Source of the DNA: Pseudazoarcus pumilus
GTDB lineage: Bacteria; Pseudomonadota; Gammaproteobacteria; Burkholderiales; Rhodocyclaceae
Direction: 5' to 3'
Assembly: GCF_002872475.1 (NCBI RefSeq)
Contig: NZ_CP025682.1
Coordinates: forward strand, 2,790,001-2,854,000
Length of the DNA stretch: 64,000 bases
Below, piece by piece: positions 29,941 to 38,061 of this stretch (position 1 is the stretch's first letter; each line of letters opens with the position of its first letter). The translations under genes were made by a program, and so were the position numbers. The notes under the pieces are model-generated. The model saw only the letters and a program-made list of their open reading frames with translations. It was not told the DNA's origin and made no database searches.

Positions 29941-32043
29941 TCACTCGGCGGCCGCCCTCTTCAAGTCCTCGGTTTCCTCGTCTTCGAGCTGGTCGCCGTA
30001 CAGGTACATGGCGATGTCGGTGATGTCGTTGTGCTGGCGCTCGGCGGGCTCGATTGCCGTTACGGCCCCCGTGCGCTCGGTCGCCGGTGTCGCGGCCGGT
30101 AACGCTTCGGCAGGTTCCGGCGCGCTGAAGAATTCGGTGGCGAAGTCGATGACCCGGGCTTCCTCGGCCGGGGCGTCGAGGGTGCGGAACGGGTTGCGCG
30201 CTGCGATGTTTTCGATCTGCTGCTCGCGCCGACGCACGGCGGCCCGCTCGCGCTTTTCCAGCGCGGCTTCGTAGAGGCTTTGCGGACGTGGGAGCCGGCC
30301 TTCCAGGAACTGCGCTTCGCAGATCAAGCGGCCCTGCAGGTCCTTCACCCACACGCGGCGCCAGTCCATGATGTCGATGGCCACCTGCACCCACTCGCCG
30401 TTCCAGTGCTCCAGCTCGGGGTGGTCGTAGCGCTGGCCGCTGTGGGGGCTCACGCCGCCGCGCTTGACCTGCTTTTTCACGTGCGGCCGGAAGGCGTCGA
30501 CGATGGCCGCGTCAGACATGGCCACCGGCTCCCAGCCCTCGGCGCGGAATTGCTCCAGACGCTCGCGCGGGGTCATGTGGCGGCGCTTGCCGGTGGCCGG
30601 ATCGGTGATCTTCGGCAGGTTGCGGTTGGGCATGTCGCGGCGCTTCTCGACCATGCGCTGCATCACCGCCACGCCTTCATCGAAGCTGTCGATCACCAGC
30701 CCCTTGCCGGCGCGTTCGGCCTCGCGCTTGGCCTTGTCGCGCGCGACCAGGTCGCCGCGCTTGGCCGCGCGCACCATCTGCGTGGTGAATTTCTGCACCC
30801 GCTTGAAGGCCAGCGAATCCATGCTCTTGCCCTGGTACGTGGCCAGCGCCCGCGCCTCACGGTCGTAGTAGGCGTGCAGGTTCTCGGCCAGGCCGTTGGC
30901 TTGACTGTTGCCCTTGCCGGTGGCCAGCATCGCCGGGTGCACGATGGTGATGCCCAGGCGTTCCTGCAGGCTGGTGATGGGGTCGAACTCGAAGCGGTCG
31001 TTCTTGACGCTGCCCGTGCTGTCGGTCTGGAAGACGGCCGGCACGCCGAAGGTGCGGATGTAGTTCTCCAGGCACTTGGCGATGACCTCGAAGGATTCGG
31101 TCATGCCGATGGCCGGGTCGGCCGGGTAGCCGGTGGCGAAGTCGATGGCCGTCCACACCTCGTAGGTGACGTATTCGCCCGTCACCGGGTGCGGCGCGCT
31201 GAAGTGCGTGCACCAGCCGTCGGCGTGACACTCCATCGCGGGCAGCAGCCCGGCGCGGGTGCGCACGTTGTAGCGCCGGTGAGATTGCAGGTCCATGCCG
31301 TTGTGACGCCCGACGAGCTGGTCGATGGCGCTGAACTTCTCGCGGAAGAAGCGCGCCACTACGTCGTAGCTCGGCGGGGTGTCACCCCAGGCCGGGTTCC
31401 ACTGTTCGACGAGTTGCTCGTGCAGCCAACGCAACGTGCTGCCCTGCGGCCGCTGACGCAGGCTCACGGCCAGTGCGTGCCAGGGCTTGATGGTCATATC
31501 GCGCTGCGGCACACGCGGCGCCAGGTCCTGAGTGGCGAGCCACTTGTACAGCGCGCGCCGGCTCGGGTAGCCGTCGCCAGGTCGGCCGCGTGAATCGCGC
31601 GCCGTGCGCAGCATCTGCTGCAGGTGCGGCTCGAGGCGGCCCGCGCGGGCGTTGGTCAGCAGTGTCGTGATCGCCTGTTCGCGCGAGCACCCGGCCTCGG
31701 CCTGCAGCCGGCCGATCGCCGCCAGCACACCGGCGCGTGCATCGCGCTGCAGGCGCTGGCGCTCGGTCAGCTCGGTATCGGCCACCGGCAACGCGGGTGG
31801 CTTGGGCGTCGGTGCTGCCGGCACGCTCGCGGTGTCATTCGCGCCCAGCGTCGCCGCCTTGTGCGTGAGCAGCGCCAGGCGTACGTCGGCAGGCAGGTCG
31901 GCGGGGGCGTAGAGGCGGCGCTTGCCGCCGCGCACCGGCTCTTCAACGCACGGCCAGGCTTCTCGATCGGCGCGGATCTCCACGGCCCGCTTCGACCTAC
32001 TCTGCGCCTGAGCGATTTCCGCCAGCGTCACCCGCGTGCTCAT
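29941..32043 (-). CDS. MuA-like DDE transposase, 700 aa
   Basis: Catalyses cutting and joining of phage ends in integration and replicative transposition. The N-terminal part has a MuA-type helix-turn-helix (TLAEIAQAQSRSKRAVEIRA, about residues 6-25). The core carries the DDE set Asp275 (ECHADGW), Asp341 (QTDSTG) and Glu387 (GLAENLH), close to Mu's 269/336/392. The C-terminal part contains a beta-barrel domain and a charged tail that would contact MuB. Length is slightly above Mu's 663. No defects are visible, so the phage may still transpose. Confidence 0.96.
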   Translation of the reverse strand: MSTRVTLAEIAQAQSRSKRAVEIRADREAWPCVEEPVRGGKRRLYAPADLPADVRLALLTHKAATLGANDTASVPAAPTPKPPALPVADTELTERQRLQRDARAGVLAAIGRLQAEAGCSREQAITTLLTNARAGRLEPHLQQMLRTARDSRGRPGDGYPSRRALYKWLATQDLAPRVPQRDMTIKPWHALAVSLRQRPQGSTLRWLHEQLVEQWNPAWGDTPPSYDVVARFFREKFSAIDQLVGRHNGMDLQSHRRYNVRTRAGLLPAMECHADGWCTHFSAPHPVTGEYVTYEVWTAIDFATGYPADPAIGMTESFEVIAKCLENYIRTFGVPAVFQTDSTGSVKNDRFEFDPITSLQERLGITIVHPAMLATGKGNSQANGLAENLHAYYDREARALATYQGKSMDSLAFKRVQKFTTQMVRAAKRGDLVARDKAKREAERAGKGLVIDSFDEGVAVMQRMVEKRRDMPNRNLPKITDPATGKRRHMTPRERLEQFRAEGWEPVAMSDAAIVDAFRPHVKKQVKRGGVSPHSGQRYDHPELEHWNGEWVQVAIDIMDWRRVWVKDLQGRLICEAQFLEGRLPRPQSLYEAALEKRERAAVRRREQQIENIAARNPFRTLDAPAEEARVIDFATEFFSAPEPAEALPAATPATERTGAVTAIEPAERQHNDITDIAMYLYGDQLEDEETEDLKRAAAE

Positions 32044-32138
32044 ATCCGCCGCCCTCCCCGGTTTTGGCGAGGGCCCATCCCGCTAGAATGGCCGTGCAGG
32101 CTCGCAATCTGCCCGCCATTCACTCCGGGAGAACCCTC

Positions 32139-32339
32139 ATGGAAATGATTCCTGTCTCGTCCAGCGCCATTGCCGCCATCGGATACGACCCCGACACTCG
32201 ACGCATGAGAATCACGTTCACGTCGGGCGGGACCTACGACTTCTGTGGAGTGCCTGAACATGTGTTCACCGGCTTCCTTCACGCGCCGTCGAAGGGCTCG
32301 TTCTACGATCAGCACATCCGAGACCGCTATCAATGCTGA
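32139..32339 (+). CDS. KTSC-domain protein, 66 aa
   Basis: 66-residue KTSC domain (MEMIPVSSSAIAAIGYDPDTRRM ... YDFCGVPEHVFTGFLHAPSKGSFYDQHIRDRY), a small domain also found at the C-terminus of some lysyl-tRNA synthetases. GGGAG lies 7 bases before the ATG. The gene runs opposite to the early operon, starting between MuA and the upstream regulators, and overlaps the convergent 78-aa gene by 74 bp. TAGAAT at 32,085-32,090 is a possible -10. Its role in phages is unknown. Confidence 0.88.
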   Translation: MEMIPVSSSAIAAIGYDPDTRRMRITFTSGGTYDFCGVPEHVFTGFLHAPSKGSFYDQHIRDRYQC

Positions 32340-32502
32340 TGGCAATTACCTCCTCGATCGCGGCAAGCTCTGCGCGGTGATCGGTAACCCACACGGGCCA
32401 GTCCTTGCGGGGCAGATCGGGCCGATCGGTAACGGTCAGGTTGTGGCTTGCCGACAAGGCCAGATGCGCACGTCTCAAGGCGTTGATGACTTGATCGGTC
32501 AT
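32266..32502 (-). CDS. Small early phage protein, 78 aa
   Basis: 78 residues, MTDQVINALRRAHLALSASHNL..., helical first half and a polar tail. ATG at 32,502 overlaps the stop of the 145-aa gene (ATGA), which supports translation. Its 3' part overlaps the plus-strand KTSC gene. If both genes are real, the shared 74 bp constrains both proteins. Family not recognised. Confidence 0.6.
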   Translation of the reverse strand: MTDQVINALRRAHLALSASHNLTVTDRPDLPRKDWPVWVTDHRAELAAIEEVIAISIDSGLGCADRRTSPSTAREGSR

Positions 32503-32936
32503 TGCTGTTCCCCCAGTAGCTTCTTCAGTTCCCGCTCCTGCCGCGCCAGCTCGTCGCGCTTGCGGCTCACCTTGCCCAGCTGTGCCTCGAGCGCGTCGCG
32601 CCCCACGGACAGCCGCGCCCCTCGCAGGTCGGCGATCCAGGCGGTGATTTCGTGGGTTTCCAGTGCGGCTTCCAACGCCGGCAGGTACTCGAGCGGAAAG
32701 CGCCAGCCCTCGCGGCTCTCGGCCGTCCAGGAATCGAGCTGGTGCTTGCTGATGTGGTCGCCCGTCAGCTCCGACATGCGCGCGGCCACTTCGAAACGCG
32801 ACATCGGGCTGCGCTTGAGCAGGTCGGAGAGCAGCCCGCGTAGCGCCGGACCGATGGCCAGCGCGCCGGGTGTCGGACGCACCGGCACCGGCACTTCGAA
32901 CAGGTCCATCGTCAACGGGTCGACGCGGCGCGGCAT
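32499..32936 (-). CDS. Early regulator-region protein with helical C-terminus, 145 aa
   Basis: 145 residues starting MPRRVDPLTMDLFEVPVPV; a middle helix-turn-helix-like stretch (MSRFEVAARMSELTGDHISKHQLDSWTA, about residues 46-74) and a C-terminal coiled coil (LGKVSRKRDELARQERELKKLL). This opening and layout recur in Mu-like phages directly after Ner. It may bind DNA or a DNA-bound complex near the left end. Function not established. Starts three bases after the Ner-like stop. Confidence 0.75.
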   Translation of the reverse strand: MPRRVDPLTMDLFEVPVPVRPTPGALAIGPALRGLLSDLLKRSPMSRFEVAARMSELTGDHISKHQLDSWTAESREGWRFPLEYLPALEAALETHEITAWIADLRGARLSVGRDALEAQLGKVSRKRDELARQERELKKLLGEQQ

Positions 32937-32938
32937 GT

Positions 32939-33271
32939 CTACGCAACCTGTTGCGTTTTGCCATTGTGTTGGCAATGGGCTGGGGTAGACTGGATAGCCA
33001 AACGGGTGCGCCGGATGCCGCGTTGGCGCGGGCGGCCGTCCGGGTAATAGCGGCTAGGCCAGATCTCTTGTACGGGCACGCCGATCGCGTCGGCAATGCG
33101 CCGCTCGTTGATCGGATAGCTGCGGTCGAAGGTGTGGCTCAGCGTATTGCCGCGGATGCCGTGATGTTCGCCAAGCGCGCGCAGCGTCCAGCCCTTCTTC
33201 TCGAGAGCGGCCTTGATGTCGGCCGGATGCCAGTCCTCGCGGCTGGCCTTTTTTGCGGGAGCGGTTGCCAT
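32939..33271 (-). CDS. ner: Ner-like early repressor, 110 aa
   Basis: 110-residue protein of the Ner/Nlp family: DWHPADIKAALEKKGWTLRALGEHHGIRGNTLSHTFDRSYP and ADAIGVPVQEIWPSRYYPDG match the helix-turn-helix and tail of Mu Ner. Ner binds between the early and repressor promoters and reduces both after infection. It is the first gene of the early operon, about 30 bases after a good promoter. The C-terminal 30 residues extend beyond Mu Ner (75 aa). Confidence 0.93.
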   Translation of the reverse strand: MATAPAKKASREDWHPADIKAALEKKGWTLRALGEHHGIRGNTLSHTFDRSYPINERRIADAIGVPVQEIWPSRYYPDGRPRQRGIRRTRLAIQSTPAHCQHNGKTQQVA

Positions 33272-33306
33272 CTGTAACCCATCCTCTAGCGTGGTCGATG
33301 GGTTGC

Positions 33307-33335
33307 ATTAGATGCTCAAATTTGCGCACTGTCAA
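33307..33335 (-). promoter_or_regulatory. Early lytic promoter (Pe equivalent)
   Basis: On the minus strand TTGACA (33,335-33,330), 17-base spacer, TCTAAT (33,312-33,307). This is a near-consensus sigma-70 promoter with transcription starting about 28 bases before ner. The -35 is inside the palindrome GTCAAC-CGT-GTTGAC (33,331-33,345), which may be a repressor or Ner operator. Confidence 0.85.
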
Positions 33336-33358
33336 CCGTGTTGACTACCCGCATTTGC

Positions 33359-33491
33359 TTTCGCACTTTAGGGAATTCTGATGTACAACTCTAGCGGGGC
33401 AAATCCGCCAAACGGCGCGGGGTGTGGGCAAGTGCGAATGTTTGTGCGGTTTCGCACTTTCGTTTCGCGCTTCGTGCGGCGAAGTGCGAAA
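33359..33491. promoter_or_regulatory. Operator cluster: four AAGTGCGAA sites
   Basis: The 9-10 bp motif AAGTGCGAA(A) or its complement occurs four times in the intergenic region: 33,359-33,368 (complement), 33,430-33,438, 33,450-33,459 (complement) and 33,482-33,491, the last overlapping the repressor ATG. Alternate orientation and clustering next to the repressor gene indicate binding sites of the phage repressor or Ner. A possible repressor -35 is TTGACT at 33,341-33,346; no clear -10 was found. Confidence 0.75.
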
Positions 33492-34198
33492 TGACGGTCG
33501 GCAATCGCATCAGGGAGGCACGCACGCGGCTGGGGCTTTCGCAACCAGAAGCGTCGAGCAAATCCGGTATTCCTCTCGGGACACTGCGCAAATATGAGCA
33601 CGACTCAAGCCTGCCAGGTGCCGAGGCAATCACCGGCTTCGTCCGTCTTGGGGTCAATAGCAACTGGCTGCTGACCGGCGAGGGTCCGATGCTGCTGTCA
33701 GATACACCTCTAGCTGAGCGGGCCGCGCCGCTCGCGGGAAGTAGTGAGGAGACGGTCTCGACGGACGACGCCGGCTACGTCGCCGTGGCGCTCTACAATG
33801 GCATCCACGCGGCCGCTGGCCATGGCGCCGTAGCGGGCACCGAGACGCCCGACGACGCGCTGATGTTCAAGGAAGATTGGATCCGCTTCGAACTCGGCGC
33901 GAAGCCCGCGGATCTCTGTCTGATCCGCGTAAGCGGCGACAGCATGGAGCCCACCCTGCGCGCCGGCGACGTGATCCTGGTCGATCGGCGCGCCCAGCAG
34001 CCCGACCGCGAAGGCATCTACATCCTGCGCATGGACGACATGCTCCTGGTCAAGCGCCTGCAGGCACTGCCCGGCGGCGTGCTCCAGGTCTCCAGCGACA
34101 ACGCAGCCTTCGCCACCTGGACGCTCAAGGTCTCCGAGCTCGAAGCCAACGCGGTGCACATCATCGGCCGCGTCGTCTGGGCCGGTCGCCGCTTCTAA
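33491..34198 (+). CDS. XRE/S24-type phage repressor, 235 aa
   Basis: The N-terminal helix-turn-helix (IREARTRLGLSQPEASSKSGIPLGTLRKYE, about residues 7-36) is of XRE type. The C-terminal S24 peptidase domain has the Ser of SGDSMEPT (Ser151) and the Lys of LLVKRL (Lys188), the LexA/CI catalytic pair; an Ala-Gly such as 115-116 could be the cleavage site. This predicts RecA-stimulated self-cleavage and SOS induction, unlike the Mu c repressor. It is transcribed away from the early operon toward the phage end. Start at 33,491 lies in an operator copy. Confidence 0.93.
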   Translation: MTVGNRIREARTRLGLSQPEASSKSGIPLGTLRKYEHDSSLPGAEAITGFVRLGVNSNWLLTGEGPMLLSDTPLAERAAPLAGSSEETVSTDDAGYVAVALYNGIHAAAGHGAVAGTETPDDALMFKEDWIRFELGAKPADLCLIRVSGDSMEPTLRAGDVILVDRRAQQPDREGIYILRMDDMLLVKRLQALPGGVLQVSSDNAAFATWTLKVSELEANAVHIIGRVVWAGRRF

Positions 34199-34442
34199 TC
34201 ACCCCGCGCGCGGTCGATGCCAAATCCCGCGCAAACCTGAGCGGCGCCCGCGCAAAATGTTCACTCGCGGTCACCGACCACCGATGACGTCAAAGCCCAA
34301 GCGGCACGCGGCTTCCCCCCGAAGCTCGGCCGATCCCGTGCCGTGCCAAAACGATCACCTCCCCTCACCCCTCGATTCAACGCCACAACTTCCAGGTCCG
34401 GACTCGCACCCTACCCACAGTGACGAGCGCGGTGCGCGCGTC
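34199..34442. other. Prophage left-end region and junction with host DNA
   Basis: 244 bp without a gene. CCCGCGCAAA occurs twice, 21 bp apart (34,226-34,235 and 34,247-34,256), and related TTTTGG/ATTTGG cores occur at 34,219-34,227 and 34,345-34,353 on the minus strand, as expected for transposase-binding sites. The outermost one suggests an end at 34,357 (5'-TGATCGTTTTGG on the minus strand). A flanking 5-bp duplication cannot be checked because the other end is outside. Confidence 0.45.
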
Positions 34443-35177
34443 TCAGCGCTTGCGGCACACCAGCAGGAAGTTCTTCGACGAGAGCATCGTGAAACCGTTG
34501 CCGTCGGCGTAGCGGCCGTAACGGCGCGGGTTGATCAGCGACTTGAGCGCGCCCACACCCATCACCAGCAACGTCACCGGCAGCAGCCACAGGGGCTTGC
34601 GGCTGTCGATGGTGGCCTCCACCGCCTGCACGTCGAGGCCGGCGCCGGCGACGATCTCCTTGACGCGCGAGAGCGTGATCGGCATGCGCACGTTGGCCTC
34701 GGGGTTGTCGACGGTCTGCTCGTAGCCGGGGCGGTCGAAGCGCATGCCCAGACTGCCGTCGAAAAGAAAGCTCAGGCGGCGATCGAGCGTGGCGAAGTTG
34801 GGGCAACTCAGGTACAGCGTGCCGCCGCTCTTGAGCAGGCGGGCGAACTCGAAGATCGCGTTCTCCGGGCAGAACAGGCGCTGGATGCCGGCGATCGAGA
34901 CGATCACGTCGAAACCCGCATCGGGAATGGCCAGCGGTCGGTTCAGGTCGGCGACCTCGACCGACAGGCCGTACTGCCCGCCCTCGAAGTTGCCCGGATC
35001 GATGTCGTAGCACGACACCTCGAAGCCGTGCTCCTGCAACTGACGCGACATCGCGCCGGCGCCGCAGGGCGCGTCCATCAGCCGCAGGCCGCGGCCGCCG
35101 TCGGGATGGTCGCGACGCACGCGCTCGAAGACGACGCGGTGGGCCGAGCGGTCGGCCATCAGCTTGATTTGTGCCAC
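34443..35177 (-). CDS. SAM-dependent methyltransferase, 244 aa
   Basis: Class I methyltransferase fold: SAM-binding LMDAPCGAGAMSRQLQEHG (about residues 31-49), acidic strand end CYDIDPG, and GFDVIVSIAGIQRL, LKSGGTLYLSCPN. A hydrophobic stretch near the C-terminus (PLWLLPVTLLVMGVGAL) may attach it to membrane. The GTG start at 35,177 has AGGAG 7 bases upstream. It is the first host gene next to the phage. Substrate unknown; lipid or polysaccharide-related targets are possible because of the membrane segment and the neighbouring kinase-like gene. Confidence 0.85.
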   Translation of the reverse strand: MAQIKLMADRSAHRVVFERVRRDHPDGGRGLRLMDAPCGAGAMSRQLQEHGFEVSCYDIDPGNFEGGQYGLSVEVADLNRPLAIPDAGFDVIVSIAGIQRLFCPENAIFEFARLLKSGGTLYLSCPNFATLDRRLSFLFDGSLGMRFDRPGYEQTVDNPEANVRMPITLSRVKEIVAGAGLDVQAVEATIDSRKPLWLLPVTLLVMGVGALKSLINPRRYGRYADGNGFTMLSSKNFLLVCRKR

Positions 35178-35215
35178 TGAGTTCTCCTGGAGGCTGGTAA
35201 CAGGGCACGCCGCGC

Positions 35216-35956
35216 TCAGGCCCGGCGCGCCGCGAAGATTCGATCGAAATGCACGCAGATGCGCCCGGCCGAGCGACGCTCGCAGGCCAGATGCAGACGT
35301 TCGCGCGTGTGCAGGCGCGAGGCCAGTTCGCGCGGCAAGCGCAGACGCGCCATTCTCGCCCACTCCGGGCCAAAACCGTTCTTGAAGCGCGCGAAGGCGG
35401 CATCCAGGTCGCTCTCACCGAAGTGCCGCGCAACATCGAAGAACAATCGCGTCAGCAGGTAGCGGTAATAACGATGCGGGCGCAGCATGCGCGTGAGCAG
35501 GCCGGCACGGAAGCCGCCTTCGTAGTCGATGTGCATGAGACTGCCGTCGCGGGCGACGAGGATATTGGCGAGCTTGCGGTCGCGCATGCCCAGCCGCAGC
35601 GCGCTCGCCGCCAGCGTGCCGAGCTGGTCGAACAGGTCGATGCGGTAGTGCGCCGGATCGAGGCGCTCGAGGCTGGCGTCGCCGACGTCGCGCATCGCGA
35701 TCCAGCCCTCGCCGAGCGGCACGATCGCGCAGTGCGGCACGGCCAGCGCGGCCAGCACCGCGTCAACGCGCAAGTCCTTGTCGGCATCCTTGGGGCGCTT
35801 GACGATCCACGCGGCCTCGCCCGTGCCAAAGCGGTACACCGGATTGGTCGCGGCCAGCGCCTCCCAGTGCCTGCGCTCGGGCGTCGCGTCGCGGCCGCCG
35901 ATGCGATCGAGGGCATCGACAACCGACGCGGGGACGGGGCAGGCGGAATCGGGCAT
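35216..35956 (-). CDS. Kinase-fold protein (LPS/Kdo kinase-like), 246 aa
   Basis: The catalytic-loop pattern MRDRKLANILV (about residues 131-141) followed by HIDYEGG is that of small protein-kinase-like enzymes such as Kdo/heptose kinases; VKRPKDADKDLR could hold the ATP Lys. The C-terminal part is Arg rich (CERRSAGRICVHFDR). It may phosphorylate lipid A core sugar, together with the adjacent methyltransferase. Specific activity uncertain. It is transcribed opposite to thiL. Confidence 0.7.
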   Translation of the reverse strand: MPDSACPVPASVVDALDRIGGRDATPERRHWEALAATNPVYRFGTGEAAWIVKRPKDADKDLRVDAVLAALAVPHCAIVPLGEGWIAMRDVGDASLERLDPAHYRIDLFDQLGTLAASALRLGMRDRKLANILVARDGSLMHIDYEGGFRAGLLTRMLRPHRYYRYLLTRLFFDVARHFGESDLDAAFARFKNGFGPEWARMARLRLPRELASRLHTRERLHLACERRSAGRICVHFDRIFAARRA

Positions 35957-36031
35957 GAACGGACGGACGCGCCGCAAAAGGGCGCATTCTAGAGCACGCG
36001 GGCAAGACTGCGGCGCACCAGTGCGCTTTGC

Positions 36032-36075
36032 TATACTGCGCCGCAACCGTTCCGGCCCGCAGCGATGCGGGCCGG
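36032..36075 (+). promoter_or_regulatory. thiL promoter and leader hairpin
   Basis: Extended -10 TGC TATACT (36,029-36,037) without clear -35, then a 9-bp hairpin CCGGCCCGC (36,052-36,060) with GCGGGCCGG (36,067-36,075), followed by TCTTGTT. The hairpin lies in the untranslated leader and could attenuate transcription. It does not resemble a thiamine riboswitch. Confidence 0.55.
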
Positions 36076-36122
36076 TCTTGTTCGTGGCGACCGCCGCGCA
36101 CACCTCCTATCATGCAAACATC

Positions 36123-37073
36123 ATGGCGTCCGAGTTCGAACTGATCCGGCAGCACTTCACCCGCGACGGCCGCCACACCGATCTGGGCGTGGGCGACGAC
36201 GCGGCGCTGTTCACGCCGACGGCGGGCATGCAGCTGGTCGTGTCCACCGACATGCTGGTCGAGGGCACGCACTTCCTGCCGGACACCGATCCGCGGGACC
36301 TGGGCTGGAAGACCCTCGCCGTGAACGTCTCCGACATCGCCGCCATGGGCGCGACACCACGCTGGAGCCTGCTCGCGCTGGCAATGCCGGCACCCGACGA
36401 GGCCTGGGTCGAGGGCTTCGCGCGCGGTCTGTTCGAGTGCGCGCAGGCCTTCGACATCGATCTGGTCGGCGGTGACACCACGCGCGGCCCGCGTACCCTG
36501 TGCGTGACGATCTTCGGCGAGGTGCCGGCCGGGCACGCCATCACGCGCGGCGGGGCAGCGCCCGGCGACGAGGTGTGGGTCACCGGCGCGCCGGGACGCG
36601 CCGCGCTGGGGCTGGCCCACCTGCAGGGACGTCTGCGCCTGACCGACGCGGGCGCGGCCGAATGCGTCGCCGCACTGCAGCGCCCGCAACCGCGCGTTGC
36701 CGCCGGGCGGGCACTGCGCGACGTGGCGAGCGCGATGCTCGACGTCTCCGACGGCATCGCCGGCGACCTCGGTCACATCCTGGAGCGCTCCGGCGTCGGC
36801 GCCGAGATCCAGGTCGCGGCTCTGCCGCTGGATGCGCTGATCGCGTTCGGCGCGGACGATGCAGCCGCCCGCGCGGCCTGCCTCTCCGGCGGCGACGACT
36901 ACGAACTGCTATTTACCGCGCCGGCGGCACAGCGCGCCGCGATCGAGCGCATCGCCACCACGCAGGATCTGGCGATCACACGCATCGGTCGCATCGACGA
37001 CACCCCCGGCCTGCGCGTTGTCGATGCCGACGGCAACGTCGGCACGGCCGGCGGTTACGATCACTTCAGCTAG
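36123..37073 (+). CDS. thiL: Thiamine-monophosphate kinase
   Basis: Converts thiamine monophosphate and ATP to thiamine pyrophosphate. Family features: N-terminal FELIRQHF, DLGVGDDAALF, STDMLVEGTHF, LAVNVSDIAAMGA, LVGGDTTRG and the C-terminal SGGDDYELLF. 316 residues, normal length. ATG at 36,123 gives the usual MASEFELI opening. It heads an operon with pgpA (11-base gap) and pncC (4-base overlap). Confidence 0.97.
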   Translation: MASEFELIRQHFTRDGRHTDLGVGDDAALFTPTAGMQLVVSTDMLVEGTHFLPDTDPRDLGWKTLAVNVSDIAAMGATPRWSLLALAMPAPDEAWVEGFARGLFECAQAFDIDLVGGDTTRGPRTLCVTIFGEVPAGHAITRGGAAPGDEVWVTGAPGRAALGLAHLQGRLRLTDAGAAECVAALQRPQPRVAAGRALRDVASAMLDVSDGIAGDLGHILERSGVGAEIQVAALPLDALIAFGADDAAARAACLSGGDDYELLFTAPAAQRAAIERIATTQDLAITRIGRIDDTPGLRVVDADGNVGTAGGYDHFS

Positions 37074-37084
37074 ACCCGCCACCG

Positions 37085-37564
37085 ATGGATCCGACCCCCC
37101 GCTTCCTCCTCGCCCACCCCTCGCACTTCATCGCCCTGGGCTTTGGCGCCGGCCTGTCGCCGGTGGCACCCGGCACCTTCGGCACGCTGCTGGGCTGGGC
37201 GCTCTATCCGCTGCTGGCGTGGTCGCTGTCCGAGCCGATGCTGTTCGTGATGCTGGTGGTGTTCTTCGCCGGTGGCGTGCTCGCCTCCGAACGCGCCGGG
37301 CGTGCGCTGGGCGTTGCGGATCACGGCGCCATCGTATGGGACGAGATGGTGGCGATCTGGCTGGTGCTCGCCCTGGCGCCGCCGACGCTCGTCTGGCAGG
37401 CGGTGGCAGTGGTGTTGTTCCGCTTCTTCGACATCGTCAAGCCGCCGCCGGTGCGCAATGTCGAAGCGGCCTTCAAGGGCGGCTTCGGGGTGATGATCGA
37501 CGACATCGTGGCAGCCGGCTACGCCCTGCTGGTGCTGGCGATTCTGGTGAGGATATTCGCATGA
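37085..37564 (+). CDS. pgpA: Phosphatidylglycerophosphatase A
   Basis: Integral membrane phosphatase that forms phosphatidylglycerol. Typical [20 protein letters not shown] near the N-terminus, acidic [14 protein letters not shown] and C-terminal DIVKPPPVR...[11 protein letters not shown], with several membrane spans. 159 residues as usual. Stop overlaps the pncC start by ATGA, so the two are translationally coupled. Confidence 0.97.
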   Translation: MDPTPRFLLAHPSHFIALGFGAGLSPVAPGTFGTLLGWALYPLLAWSLSEPMLFVMLVVFFAGGVLASERAGRALGVADHGAIVWDEMVAIWLVLALAPPTLVWQAVAVVLFRFFDIVKPPPVRNVEAAFKGGFGVMIDDIVAAGYALLVLAILVRIFA

Positions 37565-38061
37565 CGGCTGTCGACGACGAACTCGAAGCGCTGGCCACCG
37601 AGGTCGGGCGCTGGCTGACGCAGCACGGCTGGCTGCTCGCCACGGCCGAGTCGTGCACCGGCGGGTGGATTTCGACCGCGGTCACCGCGGTGGCCGGCAG
37701 TTCGGACTGGTTCGACCGCGGCTTCGTGACCTACTCCTACGAGGCCAAGGAAGAAGTGCTCGGGGTGGCGCGCGCGACGCTGGAACGACATGGCGCGGTC
37801 AGCGAAGCGGTGGTGCGGCAGATGGCCACCGGCGCGCTGACCGCGAGTCGCGCCGACATCGCATTGGCCGTGTCCGGCATCGCCGGGCCGGGCGGCGCCA
37901 CCGCCGACAAACCGGTGGGCACCGTGTGTTTCGCCTGGGCGCGGCGCGACGGCGCGGTGACGAGCGAGACGCTACGCTTCGACGGGGATCGCCGCGCGGT
38001 GCGCCTGGCCACGGTGCGCCACGCGCTGGGCGTGCTGGCCGCACGCATCGGGGCACGCTAG
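37561..38061 (+). CDS. pncC: Nicotinamide-nucleotide amidohydrolase (CinA C-terminal type)
   Basis: Hydrolyses NMN to nicotinic acid mononucleotide. The family motifs [33 protein letters not shown] and [18 protein letters not shown] are present. 166 residues, the short form without the N-terminal CinA domain. Coupled to pgpA; recA follows after 71 bases. Confidence 0.97.
   Translation: MTAVDDELEALATEVGRWLTQHGWLLATAESCTGGWISTAVTAVAGSSDWFDRGFVTYSYEAKEEVLGVARATLERHGAVSEAVVRQMATGALTASRADIALAVSGIAGPGGATADKPVGTVCFAWARRDGAVTSETLRFDGDRRAVRLATVRHALGVLAARIGAR

Larger units (their letters stand above)
1..34357. mobile_element. Mu-like transposable prophage (right end outside window)
   Basis: A DDE transposase of MuA type, a MuB-type ATPase, Ner, Gam, a Mor-type activator and head proteins in Mu order (gp25-29, F, G, I, T, 35-37) identify a Mu-like phage. 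The tail genes (tube, tape measure, tip, no sheath) are siphoviral, as in the Pseudomonas B3/D3112 type rather than Mu itself. Almost all phage genes are on the minus strand, so the phage left end is at about 34.2-34.4 kb and the right end lies beyond position 1. The exact end at 34,357 is a proposal from transposase-site-like repeats, not a proven junction. Confidence 0.9.

Noticed and set aside
36038-36122. TPP riboswitch before thiL
   Set aside because: Conserved THI-box bases are absent, and the leader is too short.
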